From assembly GCA_914767715.1 (NCBI GenBank), contig OU612072.1:21824001-21888000 (forward strand): DNA of 64,000 nt, in the 5' to 3' direction. This DNA comes from Membranipora membranacea. Lineage: Eukaryota > Bryozoa > Gymnolaemata > Cheilostomatida > Membraniporidae. This document shows, one piece after another, positions 1-11,778 of the stretch. A program made the position numbers and the translations under genes. The notes beneath the pieces are model-generated. The model was not told the origin of the DNA. It did no database searches and saw nothing but the letters and a program-made list of their open reading frames with translations. Within the stretch, counting starts at the first letter, position 1. Every line of letters begins with the position of its first letter.

Positions 1-228
1 TACGTTTATTGGCAATCAAAATCATCTCATTAGAAATTTTTTCTCTTAGTGCCAGAAAATAAATAGAGAAATAGAAAATAGAAAATAGAAAAAGAAACAA
101 ATTTGAATAGAATATCATTACTGTTGTTTTTGGTATCATATTAGCAAAACATTTTAGTCGCCATTCAATCAATCGATCATCAATATTGATTAATTAATTG
201 AATAATTATTCAAATATTTATCACACAG

Positions 229-1062
229 ATAAGAGAGGATATCAGAGCATTGGTGTAGCTGCATTCCAGGATGCTGATGAGGATGGTATCCCAGACCTTC
301 AGGATGGAGATCTGAACAACGACGGAATCATGGACCGTACTGTCAAGAACGATGCCTACCTCAATGGTAAGATAGAAGTTATATGCCTTCTTTTTTAATA
401 AAACCCATCCCTCTTCCGAGTATAATGATTAAAATATTAATGTTTCCACAGCTTGATGATACATTTTTTTAGAGTTATGTGCCCTGAGAACAATCTTTGA
501 ATTTTATTTTTAAGTTTCAATATAAAAAAATTATTATCATAGTCAAGTGTGCTGTAGTTTCTTAAACTGAATAAGAATTAGGAATATGTTGAGTTAAGTC
601 TGTCAAAAAATGAGCTGTGATTCTCAAATCATCGGCTCTGCTGTAGACAATGGGTTTTATATTCTTTGATGTATTCTCCATGTATACTGTGATATTGAAG
701 CTACTGTACGCAATCAAATTTTAACAACAGCAGATAGTTTTTATCAGGATTCAGACTACATGTTTTAAACCACTGTTATATGAGGGGTCAATGTAGTTTT
801 ATCAGTGCAATAAGCAGAACAACCAGGTATTGCAAGATTTTTATTCTCACGATTTTTAAACTAGTCAGCCAAGTTGTTTTGCTTCACCTTTGTTGCTAGT
901 GCCAAATGAATATAATCTTATGTATATTCAATGTATACTTGTGTATTCACAGCCATCTATGGCAGAAGAGCTGTTGTCAGAGTTGCCAGAGCTCACCCAG
1001 TGTACCGTACCCGCGGTGGACGCAGAGCTGCTTACTACTACGGATACAACAAACACTACTAA
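229..1062 (+). CDS. 3' end of a secreted-type gene: acidic calcium-loop exon plus basic Tyr-rich C-terminal exon
   Basis: Two exons are visible: 229-366 (acceptor TCACACAG, donor GTAAGA) and 953-1062 (acceptor TATTCACAG, stop TAA 1060-1062). Both junctions are phase 1 and the frame stays open across them. The first exon encodes two adjacent loops of DxDxDGxxD type (DADEDGIPDLQD, then DLNNDGIMD), as in thrombospondin type-3 or EF-hand calcium loops. The second encodes a strongly basic stretch (GRRAVVRVAR, RTRGGRRAA) ending YYYGYNKHY. The tail resembles the YGYNKW end of the Gly/Tyr-rich peptides 3 kb away, and those genes also use a phase-1 intron, so this may be a distant relative. The N-terminus, presumably a signal peptide, lies left of the window. 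A calcium-binding extracellular matrix or secreted role is inference; I do not recognise the protein. Confidence 0.7.
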
Positions 1063-1655
1063 ACATAACATGGTGAGAAGTTGTGTTGAGATACGAAGCA
1101 ATTCTTGAAATTAAACACATGGAACATAGCTTTAAATTTATGAAACAGACAAAACCCAAATGCTGTCATGAATTGCGAAATATAAAAAATTTCTACAATA
1201 ACATTCTTAGAAATTACAGTAAGCGATTCGTTTTTCTCAAACACTTCCCTATTAGTGTCAATAACTTTATTGTTGGAGTTTTCTCCCCATCTGATCAGAG
1301 GTTAGATTTGAAACTTTTTTTTATAAGTTTACTGGCATCTATATATCATTTCTCGAGAAAATCCTTTTCAAAAGTGCCATTAAATAAGAAACGAAAAAGC
1401 GTAAGAGAAAATAATATGAATGGTTATATATGATTATTTTAGCATGTAATATTAAAACAATTGCTTTGGTTATATTATCAGAGTGCTATCTTGACTGGTA
1501 TGGATCAGAATTACGAGACAGATTAACGACAAAGGCTATGACAAGATGAGAATACTCATTTCTACTTTATTATACTAATATTGTTGTGTTTAATTTTTTC
1601 TCACAGTATTAACATAGGCATATATTGTTGTACTTGAATAAAGTCTAACAATTAG
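1063..1655 (+). other. Probable 3'UTR of the left-edge gene, with an intron
   Basis: After the stop there is a donor-like ATG|GTGAGA at 1071, which parallels the 3'UTR donor just after the stop in the Gly/Tyr-rich genes. An acceptor-like TTATCAG lies near 1480. A polyadenylation signal AATAAA is at 1637-1642. The terminal part from 1534 is repeated at 5730-5870, so the tandem duplication starts inside this UTR. Confidence 0.45.
1637..1642 (+). terminator. Polyadenylation signal AATAAA
   Basis: CTTGAATAAAGTCTAAC, downstream of the left-edge gene. The same block recurs at 5838-5843 in duplication unit B, where no coding exon precedes it, so the second is an orphan copy. Confidence 0.5.
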
Positions 1656-3759
1656 AAAACCACAACAAACCTCCTTTTCTTCCATCGGACATCGCAAGGA
1701 AGCAAATGATCCATTTCCATCCAAGGCATTTTATTTGGCATTACCCTTGTAACTTATACAAAAAGGATACTTAAAATTCAAAATAAATGGCCAAATATTA
1801 TGGTTTTGAGTGCTAGAAATGGTAACTGAAATCACTGCGATCCAGAATAGATAGATAGAAAAAAAAGATAATAAAGATTTTAGAATCTGTGACAACTATA
1901 ACATATCAAAGGACAGACAACATTGATTCGTGTTGCGATAGAACTTTGATGATTAATACTCTCCCCTCAGTTGATTTGTGTTTCAGTGTTATATCACCAC
2001 TGAGTTATCAAAAAATGTGCACGAGCGAACTATATGTTAATTAAGTTATCTCCCCATACCTAGGAAGGAAGCTAACTCCGCTATACTCGAAACAGTTCCT
2101 TTGATCAAGACGATTCAGAAAAATGTCTCAACCAGAAAAAAAACAAATTTTCTTCCGAAATTTTCATTTCATTTTCCCAAAAAATATTTCGATAAAAATG
2201 TTAAGTCAATAGATTCTACTAGTCAACATCTAGTCCAAGAAGCACTGTATTTCTTAGTCAAGGGAAAGAAATTTTAAAACTCTAAACCCTTGGTATCCAA
2301 AACAAGGTATAATTTGTTATACTGTCATCAAAGTTTTGGTATAAGTTTAAAGTGAAACATTTCCATGAAAGAAAAATCTAATCTAACAACATAAATTGGA
2401 GTTACTAAGTATTCAATATTGACAGTAGACAGCAGATTAGGATAGATCAAGTCTTAACTGGTTTGCCAGCATTTTGTTGTTATACTTTTGTTAGCCATTT
2501 GCGGAATTTCAATAGAATTGAACAACCAAGAATGCAGCCAAAAATTGATCTAGGATGGAAGATCCAGGAGACAGCCAAGTGATTTTTTTTTTACAAAATT
2601 GGAGTTATCTTCTCTCCTTCACCGATACACTGATCTCTATTAACTTTGTGGGTTCTAACACATGCTTTTGTTACCTGCATAACGTGTTTATAGTAGGATT
2701 GACTGGGATTAACCGAATGTCTTCACATTACACAGATAGTACATTCTTGATCGATGATTATGTGGTAACGAAACAAAATGAATGAACTATAATTATCTTG
2801 TTATTGACTGTGCTTAAGATAGCAGGTTCTCCCCAACAACACACCTTCCAACCCTTCCCCTTCCATATGATAGGACCAATTACAGACCCTGCAATCATTT
2901 GCATGTAATGACCACCATCAGATAGTAATCACTATCAAGTTACCACAGGGCTCTTTTTTTAAAATTTCTATAATAACATATCATGGTGATGAAAAGATAT
3001 ACAGCCCCTCAATTGAATGGCTCTGTAACCATCACTATATAAATGTTAATGACGGATTTATCTCACCAGTGCTACAGTAATGTGAAAACTCAGAGCATAA
3101 TAAGACAGAACAGGTCAAAATGAAATTCAGCAAGCTAGATGAAGTTTCAATATTAAAACTGTGCCAAGTCACTGGGTCTTGGTCAGGTCATAATTGCATG
3201 CCGAAACTAGCTTCCTGGGCTAAAATTACGGTCCATCCGTTCCAACTGTATTTGGATGACTGAAGCAGTCTATTGTTGTCTCAGGTAACCACCTGTTGTT
3301 ACCATGGTGATTTCAAATTGTTTATAATTCAGTAATTCTATGTAATCATTGATGTTGTTTGGTCTCTATTTATTGCCCTGAAGGATAAATCAATGAACTT
3401 TCTGAAATGGTCAATCAAGGTTCTTGAATATTTAAATGCTTGAATTATCCTATAAAGAAAAGGAAGTAACCTGGCCTACTGAATGAGACCCTGGCCTCAA
3501 TTGGCTTACCCTGTCAAGTGACATAATTGAAAAAATTTGTTCAACTGCAGACCGGTGACTGGTAAAGATTGATGAGAAGATTTGCGGTATTGCCACCTTA
3601 TTGAGGGCATGATTGTTTTTACTGCCTTATTTGAATTAAAAAGCGAATAGAATAATTTTCAACAACTTTGACTCAAGTATTATATATAATCACTGCATAT
3701 CTGCATTATGATACTGAATTAATCTATAAGAACTGCAGCTTTTAATTCAACAAATAACT

Positions 3760-3765
3760 TTTATT
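3760..3765 (-). terminator. Polyadenylation signal of peptide copy A
   Basis: AATAAA on the minus strand in the context TTCAATAAAAGTTATTTG. It is matched by TCAATAAAAGTTGTTTG downstream of copy C. It follows the spliced 3'UTR exon that begins at 3877. Confidence 0.65.
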
Positions 3766-4204
3766 GAATTTAATTAAACAGACAAAAATAAAGCTTCAAA
3801 ATTAAACAAAATTTCAGCGTTAATTTAATTCTGTCTTGTCAGCTTGTCTTCAGATCTGTTCATCATTGATTAAGGTCCTGGAAAAAAATTCAAGGTCAAG
3901 GTTACTCGATGCGACATTATAATCAGAAATTAAATAATAAAAATGCTTTAGCTACGATAAATACAAGTATATTCCCTGGCCTAGCACAATTGTAAAACAT
4001 TTGTGCTTACAATACAAAAACTTATCTTTCAACAATTATCAGAACTTTTTTGCAGCATACGAGAATAAAAATATGCTGGATATATAACGTCTTGGTTAGG
4101 GTTTTCAAAACAATGATATTGAAGTTAGAGTATCAGAAAGATGGAAGAAGAGTGCATACCATTAATGTATTCCAGAATATCGATAGAGGGAAAAGAGGCA
4201 TTAT

Positions 4205-4828
4205 CTACCACTTGTTGTATCCGTAGGATCTGCGTCCGTATCCTCGTCCGTACCCGCTGTATCCGTATGATCTACGTCCATATCCGTATCCGTTTCCGTA
4301 TCCGGAACGATATCCACCACGATATCCACCATAGCTTCTTACTCCTGTAAACAAGATTTCATCAGGAATGTTTTGTCAAAGATAAGCTCATCGAAATTAT
4401 TCATTAATAAAATATGAGTGCAATACCTGTTTTTATTTTGTCAAAACATGTTTTTTATATGAAGCTGTTCTTTATTGCTGCATTATCATCAAGGGAAAAA
4501 GCTGGTATAAATTATAAGACATCTCATATGGCCGAATCCATAACAATTCAATTCAATCGGCGTACTGCACTGTAAGATCACTCAGGGTCAGAGATTATGG
4601 CGATAAAAAAAAATTTAAGAAAAATTTTGATGACCACGTGAATCAGACCAAACTTACAAACTTATCCTCAGAAAATATTATAGGTAATAAATTAAGGAAC
4701 ACATGAGGGAAAATTTACAGAAGACCTTGAAAGAACTAACCGTATCCCTTTCCGTAAGATCCGCTGTAGGATCCTGGCCAGGCAGCGACAGCAGCGATAA
4801 GAACAGCGAGGAGAGCGATGATCTGCAT
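4205..4828 (-). CDS. Gly/Tyr-rich secreted peptide, copy A
   Basis: Minus-strand gene of 75 residues. Exons: 5'UTR about 5155-5125; coding exon 1 4833-4741 (ATG 4828-4826, donor GTTAGT); coding exon 2 4344-4205 (acceptor TTTACAG, stop TAG); a 3'UTR donor ATG|GTATGC at 4160 and a 3'UTR exon from 3877. The coding intron is phase 1. The start is an ATG followed by a hydrophobic signal peptide (MQIIALLAVLIAAVAAWPGS), with cleavage likely after AVAA. The mature part is about 60 residues of Gly, Tyr, Arg and Ser in GYGRGYGRRSYGY-type repeats, ending YGYNKW. It has no Cys. The composition recalls structural Gly/Tyr-rich matrix proteins and the Gly/Tyr-rich antimicrobial peptides of nematodes; which role applies is not shown by the sequence. 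Confidence 0.88.
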
Positions 4829-5179
4829 GATTTCTACAAACATCAGGGAAAACAGATAGTAGATAAGTTATGAGAAGCCAAAGACATGATTCTGTATTAA
4901 AAGTTTTTGTTGGAGTTATTTGCACCCAAAGTACATTTAGTCTGAACTTATGAATAACGATAAATTAATTCAGCAGCTAATGTGACAAACGTATAATATT
5001 ATTTCAGAAATTTCTGAGAGCTTTAAACGGAACTGGTTCAGATTTGTCAAAGAAAAGAAAATTCAAAGAATACAAAAAAAGTTGGAAAAGTCTCAGTTTA
5101 TAAGCGATGCCCTTAGCTGCTCACCTGTTTTGTGATGCTTTGCAAAGAAAGTGAATGATTGTCCCAGAGAAGCGCCTCC

Positions 5180-5187
5180 CTTTTATA
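5180..5187 (-). promoter_or_regulatory. TATA box of peptide copy A
   Basis: TATAAAAG on the minus strand, about 30 bp before the conserved 5'UTR block (CATTCACTTTCTTTGCAAAG) that ends at the donor CAG|GTGAGC at 5125. The same TATA, 5'UTR block and donor occur in copies B and C. Confidence 0.75.
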
Positions 5188-5443
5188 CCAAACAGGGGAG
5201 AAAAAGGGGACCTCAGATTATAATAAGGGCCAGGAAGTGTTATGATGTGAAATTGGACAATTTTGCAATTATCTTTTATTGGAAATTCAGAAATTGGCGT
5301 CTTTAAATATTTCAGGTGCCCAAAGGGCTAAGATTGGGCCAAATTTCTACAATTTTGCAGGCAAAACTAAGCATTAAGGAGTAGTTTAATCGCAGCGGGA
5401 CCGACAAATAAAGTCGGCCCATGCTGAGTTTTTGGGTAAACAG

Positions 5444-5729
5444 AATCACGAGATAGATCAACTACATCACTATCAAATTATTTTAAACACTAGCCAACGA
5501 ACATCCTCTCGCGCATCATATCCATATTTGCCTAAGAGATGTCCCACAACGAAGCATCAAAACAGATTTTTTCAATTTTTCATGTCATTTTATAACAACA
5601 GATTTTTGTATGTAGAGTGATATTTTTAGTCTCATCAAAACTCTTATTTTTTGTTGTTGCAAACATTCAATTTTTATCATCGCCATGATAACAGAATGTA
5701 GAATAAACAATTACAATTACAATTACACA
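5444..5729. other. Spacer between duplication units
   Basis: The 286 bp between units A and B have no counterpart in unit B. No gene, repeat or motif is supported. A short AATTAC triplication (about 5710-5725) sits at the boundary with unit B. Confidence 0.5.
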
Positions 5730-8010
5730 GGCTATGACAAGATGAGAGAATACTCATTTATACTTTATTATTTACCTAATACTATTGTGTTTAATGTTTT
5801 CTCACAGTATTAACATAAGCATACATTGTTTTACTTGAATAAAGTCTAACAATTAGTGAACCACAACATGACCTTTTCATTCTCCAAACAATTCACTTTT
5901 CAGACCAATGGCTCAAATATCAAAGTGTCACTGTCTATGGGCAATTAGTGCCTGTTTCAGTTTTTGGTAGCTTGCAGCACAGTCAAGTTCAGGAGGTCCT
6001 CTATGGCCTCAACTCTAGGATGCATTCTAGTTTTCTAAGATGTATCACATGTGACTCTCGGTATGAGGATTTAGGGCTCCTGGAATCCCTCTTTTAGGGG
6101 CAGCCCAATCTTCTGCTTCTCACTAATCCACAAAAATATTCACTATAAAAATTCGATTGGTTTGACTAGTCAACTTCAAGTCAAAGATCATGTGTATTTC
6201 GCAGTCAACAAAAATAAACCCTTTAACCCTAAAACCTTAGTATCCGAATATTGATACAATTTGATAGACAGTCATCAAATTCTTATTAAAAATTGAAAAA
6301 GTTGATGCATACCATTTCCAGACATGAGAAACCTAATCAACCTAAAAAAATTAAAATTACTGGGTTATAAATATTTGAAGTTGCTAGCAGAACAGGATGG
6401 ATCAAGCTTTATTTAATTTGACAGCATTTTAGAGTTATATCCTTGTGAGCCCCTTGCGGCTTTTCATTAGAATGAAACGACCCAGAATGCAAGCTGTAAT
6501 TGACTTAGGAAAGAAATTTTGAAATACAGCCAGGTCGTTTGTATAACGAGATTTTAGTTATCTTCTCTTAATTACCGAAACTTCATTCCTGTATGCCTTG
6601 TGTGTTCCAATACCGAACTCAACGCTTTGACACAATACAGATAGTACATTCTTGATAGATGGTTACTTGGTAACAAAAAATATGAATGAACTATAATAAT
6701 CTTGTTATTGACTGTGCTAAAGAAAGCAGGTTCTCCCAAAAGACACACCTTCCAACCCTCCCCCTTCCATATGACAGGACCAATGGAGCCTTCAGACACC
6801 CTTTAATCCCTAGCACATAATGATCACCCTATGAAGGTTATCTATATCATGATACCCAGGGCTATTCCTTTAACTCTACAACCCTGATGATGATAGGTAA
6901 ACACGACACTTAAACTGATAAAACTTTACCAGTGCTACAATGTGTAAAAATTTAACATGAAAACTCTGAGCATACTAAGACAGGACAGGTCAAACTTGAA
7001 TTTAGTTAGCTTACATTATAAAAAGTTTTAATATTAAAACTATGCGGAGCCATTGGTGTTGGGTCCGGTCTTGATTCTATCGTTAATTTGATGCAAACAC
7101 TTGCTACCATACATGACAAGTTGGCTGGGCTCTATATCTGGTAGTGCAATGCCCAATCAAGCACGCGGACCTGGGGAACCCTGTAAGCCCTCCTGCTGTT
7201 CCAACGCAAGGCCCGGCTGCCTAATGTGCCAAGAAGCAATCTGAGGACTACTATTGTGTAGAGAGTCTAATCTTAGAGCAATTGGAAATAATTGGTTCAA
7301 ATACAAACCTCATATGGTTTCATTGACAATTTAGTACAGTAAATACAAGCAAAACATTTCATAAAACTCTTAGGTGCAGAAGTGGGGAAGTTATAGGGTC
7401 AGCTGGTACCATAGGGAAACTAGCCAAAATATCTGGTGTTACCCTACCATATAGGGGTACTTGTTTGTCATGTATACTACCTACTGGGACTTAGGTTTTG
7501 CGTCCGACCATTCCATCTCTATTTGGATGATTTAAGCAGTCATTGGGCTTGTGTCAGGAGTTGCCCCTTATTAAAGGGGGCACTGAACAGATGAGACCGT
7601 GATTCTGCAATTTTTTATTTATACTACCATAGGAGCAGATCACATTTTGTGGTCTGGCAGTCCGGAAATTAAGATAGAAACAAAATGTGCGTAATGACAT
7701 AGGCAACCTACGCTTATTGTCGCAGATAACCACCTGTTGTAACTACGGTCATTACAGATTGGTGTTATGATTGGTAATTCTATGTAATCATGGATGTTGT
7801 TTGGTCTCTGTTTATAGGCCTGGAAGATCAATCAATAAACCCTCTGAAATGATCAAACAAGGTTCTTTGATACTTAAATGCTTCAATATCCTACACCGAA
7901 CAGGAAATAACCTGGGCGACTGAATTCGACCCTGACCTCAATTGTCTTACACTGTCAAGTGGCATGTAAAAACAAATCATTCAACTCTGCAAATTATTGA
8001 CTGATTAAAG

Positions 8011-8481
8011 CAGAAATGATAGATGTACTTTTTTTGTACCATTGAAATGCTCCCAATACTGTGTCTAGCATTATGGGGACCTAGTGTGCGCCGTACCTGC
8101 CAAAAATTAATTAAATTTTGATTTAAAAAAATTATGGGATACTGATGGGGTCTTCCCAGGGTTTATCTCCCCTGCAGAATGCAGAGTCAAAATAGCCGAG
8201 GAGAGAAGGGAATTAGCCATGCGTGACAAACAAAAGAGATCTTTCATCCATAAATGCCTTATACTACTAGATCACTTGATATTGGATATCAATTCTTAGC
8301 TTATTGCCTCCACGGCAGACTTGGAGCCTATGGTTGGGGACAACTTCGAAATCAAAAATCAATTATTCAAAGAATTCTTAAAAATCCAGAGAATTTGTCA
8401 TTATCTTGAGAACCTACAAACTTGTATAACTTTTTGAGCTTTTCAAAATGATATATGGCAACCCTGCACTTGGCATTTCTG
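8011..8481. mobile_element. Insertion specific to unit B with 8-bp terminal inverted repeats
   Basis: Unit A reads straight through here (near 3560-3575). Unit B has 471 extra bp that begin CAGAAATG and end CATTTCTG. The inverted ends are short and no target-site duplication is obvious, so a small transposon is possible but unproven. No open frame of note. Confidence 0.35.
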
Positions 8482-8684
8482 CTTTGAGATTAATGACAAA
8501 GCTGATGGTATTGCCGCCTTATTGAGGGCAATGTTTTTTTGCTGCCTTATTTGAGTTTTAAAGCAATTAAAATAATTTCAACAGCTTTGACTCAAGAATT
8601 ATATGTACTCAAATATTCCGCTGCATTTGTGCATTATGATACTGAAGAATCTAAGAAATTTGGGTTTTAACTCAACAAATGACT

Positions 8685-8690
8685 TTTATT
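8685..8690 (-). terminator. Polyadenylation signal of peptide copy B
   Basis: AATAAA on the minus strand in the same context as copy A (CAATAAAAGTCATTTG). Confidence 0.65.
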
Positions 8691-9207
8691 GAATTAAATT
8701 AAACAGACAAAGAAAACTTTAAATCTCAAATTTAGACAACATTTCTGCGTTGTTTAGATTCTGTCATTGTCAGCTTCTCTTTAGATCTGCTCATCATTGA
8801 TTTAGGTCCTGGAAATAAAATGTCAAGGTCAACGTTAATCGATGCGATATTATAATCAGAAATTAGATAATAAAAATGCTTTGGCTTCGATAAATATAAG
8901 TATATTCCCTGGCCTAGCACCATTGTGAGAAATTTGTGCTTACAATACAAAAACTTATCTTTCAACAATTATCACAACTCTTTTGCAGCATACAAGAATA
9001 ATGATATGCTGGCTATATAATGTCTTGGTCATGGATTTCAAAACAATGATATATTGTAAGGATTAAGAAGACAGTCAATAGTAGTCAACAAATCTTGGTC
9101 AGAGATTTAAAAACGATGACATCGTAAAGACACAGAACTACCAAAAAGACGAAAGCACATACCATTTAAGTATTCCAGAAGATCGATAGAGGATAAAGAG
9201 ACATTAT

Positions 9208-9793
9208 CTACCACTTGTTGTATCCATAGGATCTGCGTCCGTATCCGCGTCCGTACCCGCTGTATCCGTATGATCTACGTCCATATCCGTACCCGTTTCC
9301 ATATCCGGAACGATATCCACCACGATATCCACCATAGCTTCTTACTCCTGTAAACAAGATTTTATCAGGATTCTTTTTATCAAAGGTATGCTCATTGTAA
9401 TGATTAAATAATAAAACATAAGCGCAGTACTTGATTTTATTTTTTGAAAACATGGTTTTTATGAATTTATTCTGCATTATTTCAAAAGAAAGAGCTGGTA
9501 AAATTATAAGACATCTCAATGCGTTAATATTAACGTGAAAACTTGAAAAGTGATTTAATCAGGGTGCTGCATCAAGATCAATCGTGAACAGAAATATGGG
9601 CAATAACATCTTTTTTACAAAACTTTTTCTCGGAAAATATATTCTGGCAAAAAATTAAAGGGAAACATTAGGGAAAATTTGCCATAGACCATAGAGAGAA
9701 CTCACCGTATCCCTTTCCGTAAGATCCGCTGTAGGATCCTGGCCAGGCAGCGACAGCAGCGATAAGAACAGCGAGGAGAGCGATGATCTGCAT
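9208..9793 (-). CDS. Gly/Tyr-rich secreted peptide, copy B
   Basis: Minus-strand paralogue of copy A with the same four-exon layout: 5'UTR exon ending at 10098; coding exon 1 9793-9706 (ATG 9793-9791, donor GTGAGT); coding exon 2 9347-9208 (stop TAG); 3'UTR donor ATG|GTATGT at 9163; 3'UTR exon from 8808 to the poly(A) signal at 8685-8690. The 93-bp signal-peptide exon is identical to copy A. The second coding exon differs at 4 of 140 bases, all synonymous, so the 75-residue product is the same. Introns and flanks have diverged. This points to selection on the peptide or to gene conversion. Function is unknown beyond being secreted and rich in Gly and Tyr. Confidence 0.88.
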
Positions 9794-10152
9794 GATTTCT
9801 ACAAACATCAGGGAAAACAGATTACAGATAGTAGATTTAGTAATGGGAAGATTAAGACATGATCATGCATTGAAAGATTTTTTTTTGAATTAATGGGACC
9901 TGAAATATATTTAGTCTCAACTTAAAATTGATGACCAATATTTTTGAGAGCTAAAGTAACAAACATAAAATATGATCTTTGAAAATTCTGAGAGGTTCGA
10001 TAGAATTGGTTCAGATTTGTCAAAGAAAAGAAATTTCAAAGAACTTAAAAAAATTGAAATATTCTCAGTTTATAAGTGATTCCTGTTATCTGCTCACCTG
10101 TTTTGTGATGCTTTGCAAAGAAAGTGAATGACTATCCCAGAGCAGTGCCTCC

Positions 10153-10160
10153 CTTTTATA
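10153..10160 (-). promoter_or_regulatory. TATA box of peptide copy B
   Basis: TATAAAAG on the minus strand, at the same position relative to the 5'UTR exon as in copy A. About 170 bp upstream of it is also shared with copy A. Confidence 0.75.
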
Positions 10161-11520
10161 CCAAACAGGGGAGAAAAGGGGTCCTCGGGATAGTGATAGG
10201 GGCCAGGAAGTGTTATGATGTGAAATTGGATAATTTTGCGATTATCTTTTATTGGAAATTCAGAAATTGGCGTCTTTAAATATTTCAGGTGCCCAAAGGG
10301 CTAAGATTGGGCCAAATTTCTACAATTTTGCAGACAAAACTGAGCATTAAGGAGTAGTTTAATTGCAGTGGGACGGACAAATAAAGTCGGCCCATGCTGA
10401 GTTTTTGGGTAAACAGCGGATATATGACAGGAAGCTACTGGCTTCAGCAGTGAAATTATGTAGTGAATTGTAACACCCGGATAGCAACCAAAACAATAAT
10501 TATATATCATGTGAAGGTGAATTTGTATTGAATTTTGAAACAGCTTTGATAAAGAGGGGCAATTCTGTAACCTTGAGCAATACCTTGAGCGATACTATCT
10601 TATGAAAACAATTTTGAGTCCCGCAAAAACTCGGCTATTATTATATTTAACATTTTTAGTGTATTTCTTTTCCAAGAAAGACACTTAGATAGAGCCGAAT
10701 TTTCGTTTGCCTTGAGCAGGAGATAACTAAGCCAGAAATAACACATAACTTTCACATTGTCCTTGACTGAGGTGTAATATCACAGAAAACAAAATTAATT
10801 TAGAGGGTGTGTACCCTTTTGCAAACTAGGCAATTATAACATCAAATGGTTGTCATATTTGATTTTGATTGTTGGGGAGAGGGGGATCGGTGTGTTATAT
10901 CGACAGCAACTTTGATTCCGTCATACCTACACTCTATGGTTATTTTTCTCTTACAGCTAAAATTGTAAAGAGGTGATGGTGAAACTAAATAAGCTAATTT
11001 TAAAATTGGCTCTACAAAGAAAGTTACCACCAAGATACCATCACAATGTAGTTGAAATTGCTTTGGGTTCAAATTAAAAATGCTGCTTTATTGTTAGAAG
11101 GTATAAATTCTTGGCTGGCGCAATACGATCTCACTAATTATATTGATGTTATGGACATTATAATCTAGTATAGTGCATAGGATAGGGGTTACATAAATAA
11201 ATGTGTTACGTAAAGGCAATCGTCTTGAGTGCTACAGCCATGGACAATGCTTGATAGAAACGAGAAATATGACTTACCACTATAACCATAATGCTTATCA
11301 TTAATATTCATTCCCTTGAGCATTACACTGTACGACCTTGGTACGACCTTGTACCAACAATATCAAGATGCAAGTCAGCAAGCTTTGATTGAACGACCCT
11401 GTAGGGGGTAGCCATGCCAACATTCAACTGAGTGTCAGATTTCCTCGGATTCATCAGCACTTCTGGGCAAATTGAACAGAGATGATAGATTCGATTTTGT
11501 TTTATTGGATAAGTCGTATT

Positions 11521-11646
11521 GTTGCTCTGCTAGCCCATGACCTTCTCGTGTGTTAATACATGGTCGCTCTGCTAGCCCATGACCTTCTCGTGTGTTAATA
11601 CATGGTTGCTCTGCTAGCCCATGACCTTCTCCTGTGTTAATACATC
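11521..11646. repeat. 42-bp tandem repeat, three copies
   Basis: Three near-identical units start at 11521, 11563 and 11605, each containing GCTAGCCCATGACCTTCTC and ending GTTAATACATG. Differences are single bases. No gene overlaps it. Confidence 0.9.
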
Positions 11647-11778
11647 ATCTGCTATGGAGCTGAACTTGACGGTGAGGGCTAAGCCTAGGATCAGCAGTAG
11701 CGTCCACCCACCAACATCAAACCTAAACCAACATCATCTATCGTCGTAGAATGTATTTCTTATATACAGTACAGGCAA

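Larger units (their letters stand above)
1534..5443. repeat. Tandem duplication, unit A
   Basis: The segment from GGCTATGACAAGATGAG (1534) to TTTTTGGGTAAACAG (5443) aligns in order and orientation with 5730-10416. Shared landmarks include the 3'UTR block, the GTAACCACCTGTTGTTAC-type segment near 3283, the peptide gene and its promoter. Spacers are clearly diverged while the coding exons are nearly identical, so the duplication is old or the exons have been homogenised. The spacer 1660-3740 holds no gene that I can support. Confidence 0.85.
5730..10416. repeat. Tandem duplication, unit B
   Basis: Second copy of the unit at 1534-5443, about 780 bp longer because of extra material near 7050-7700 and a block at 8011-8481. 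It carries peptide copy B. Its left end is an orphan 3'UTR with AATAAA at 5838-5843. The spacer 5870-8660 shows no supported gene. Confidence 0.85.

Noticed and set aside
4141-4350. 69-codon plus-strand frame rich in Ile, Arg and Cys opposite peptide copy A
   Set aside because: Shadow of the minus-strand Gly/Tyr repeat exon.
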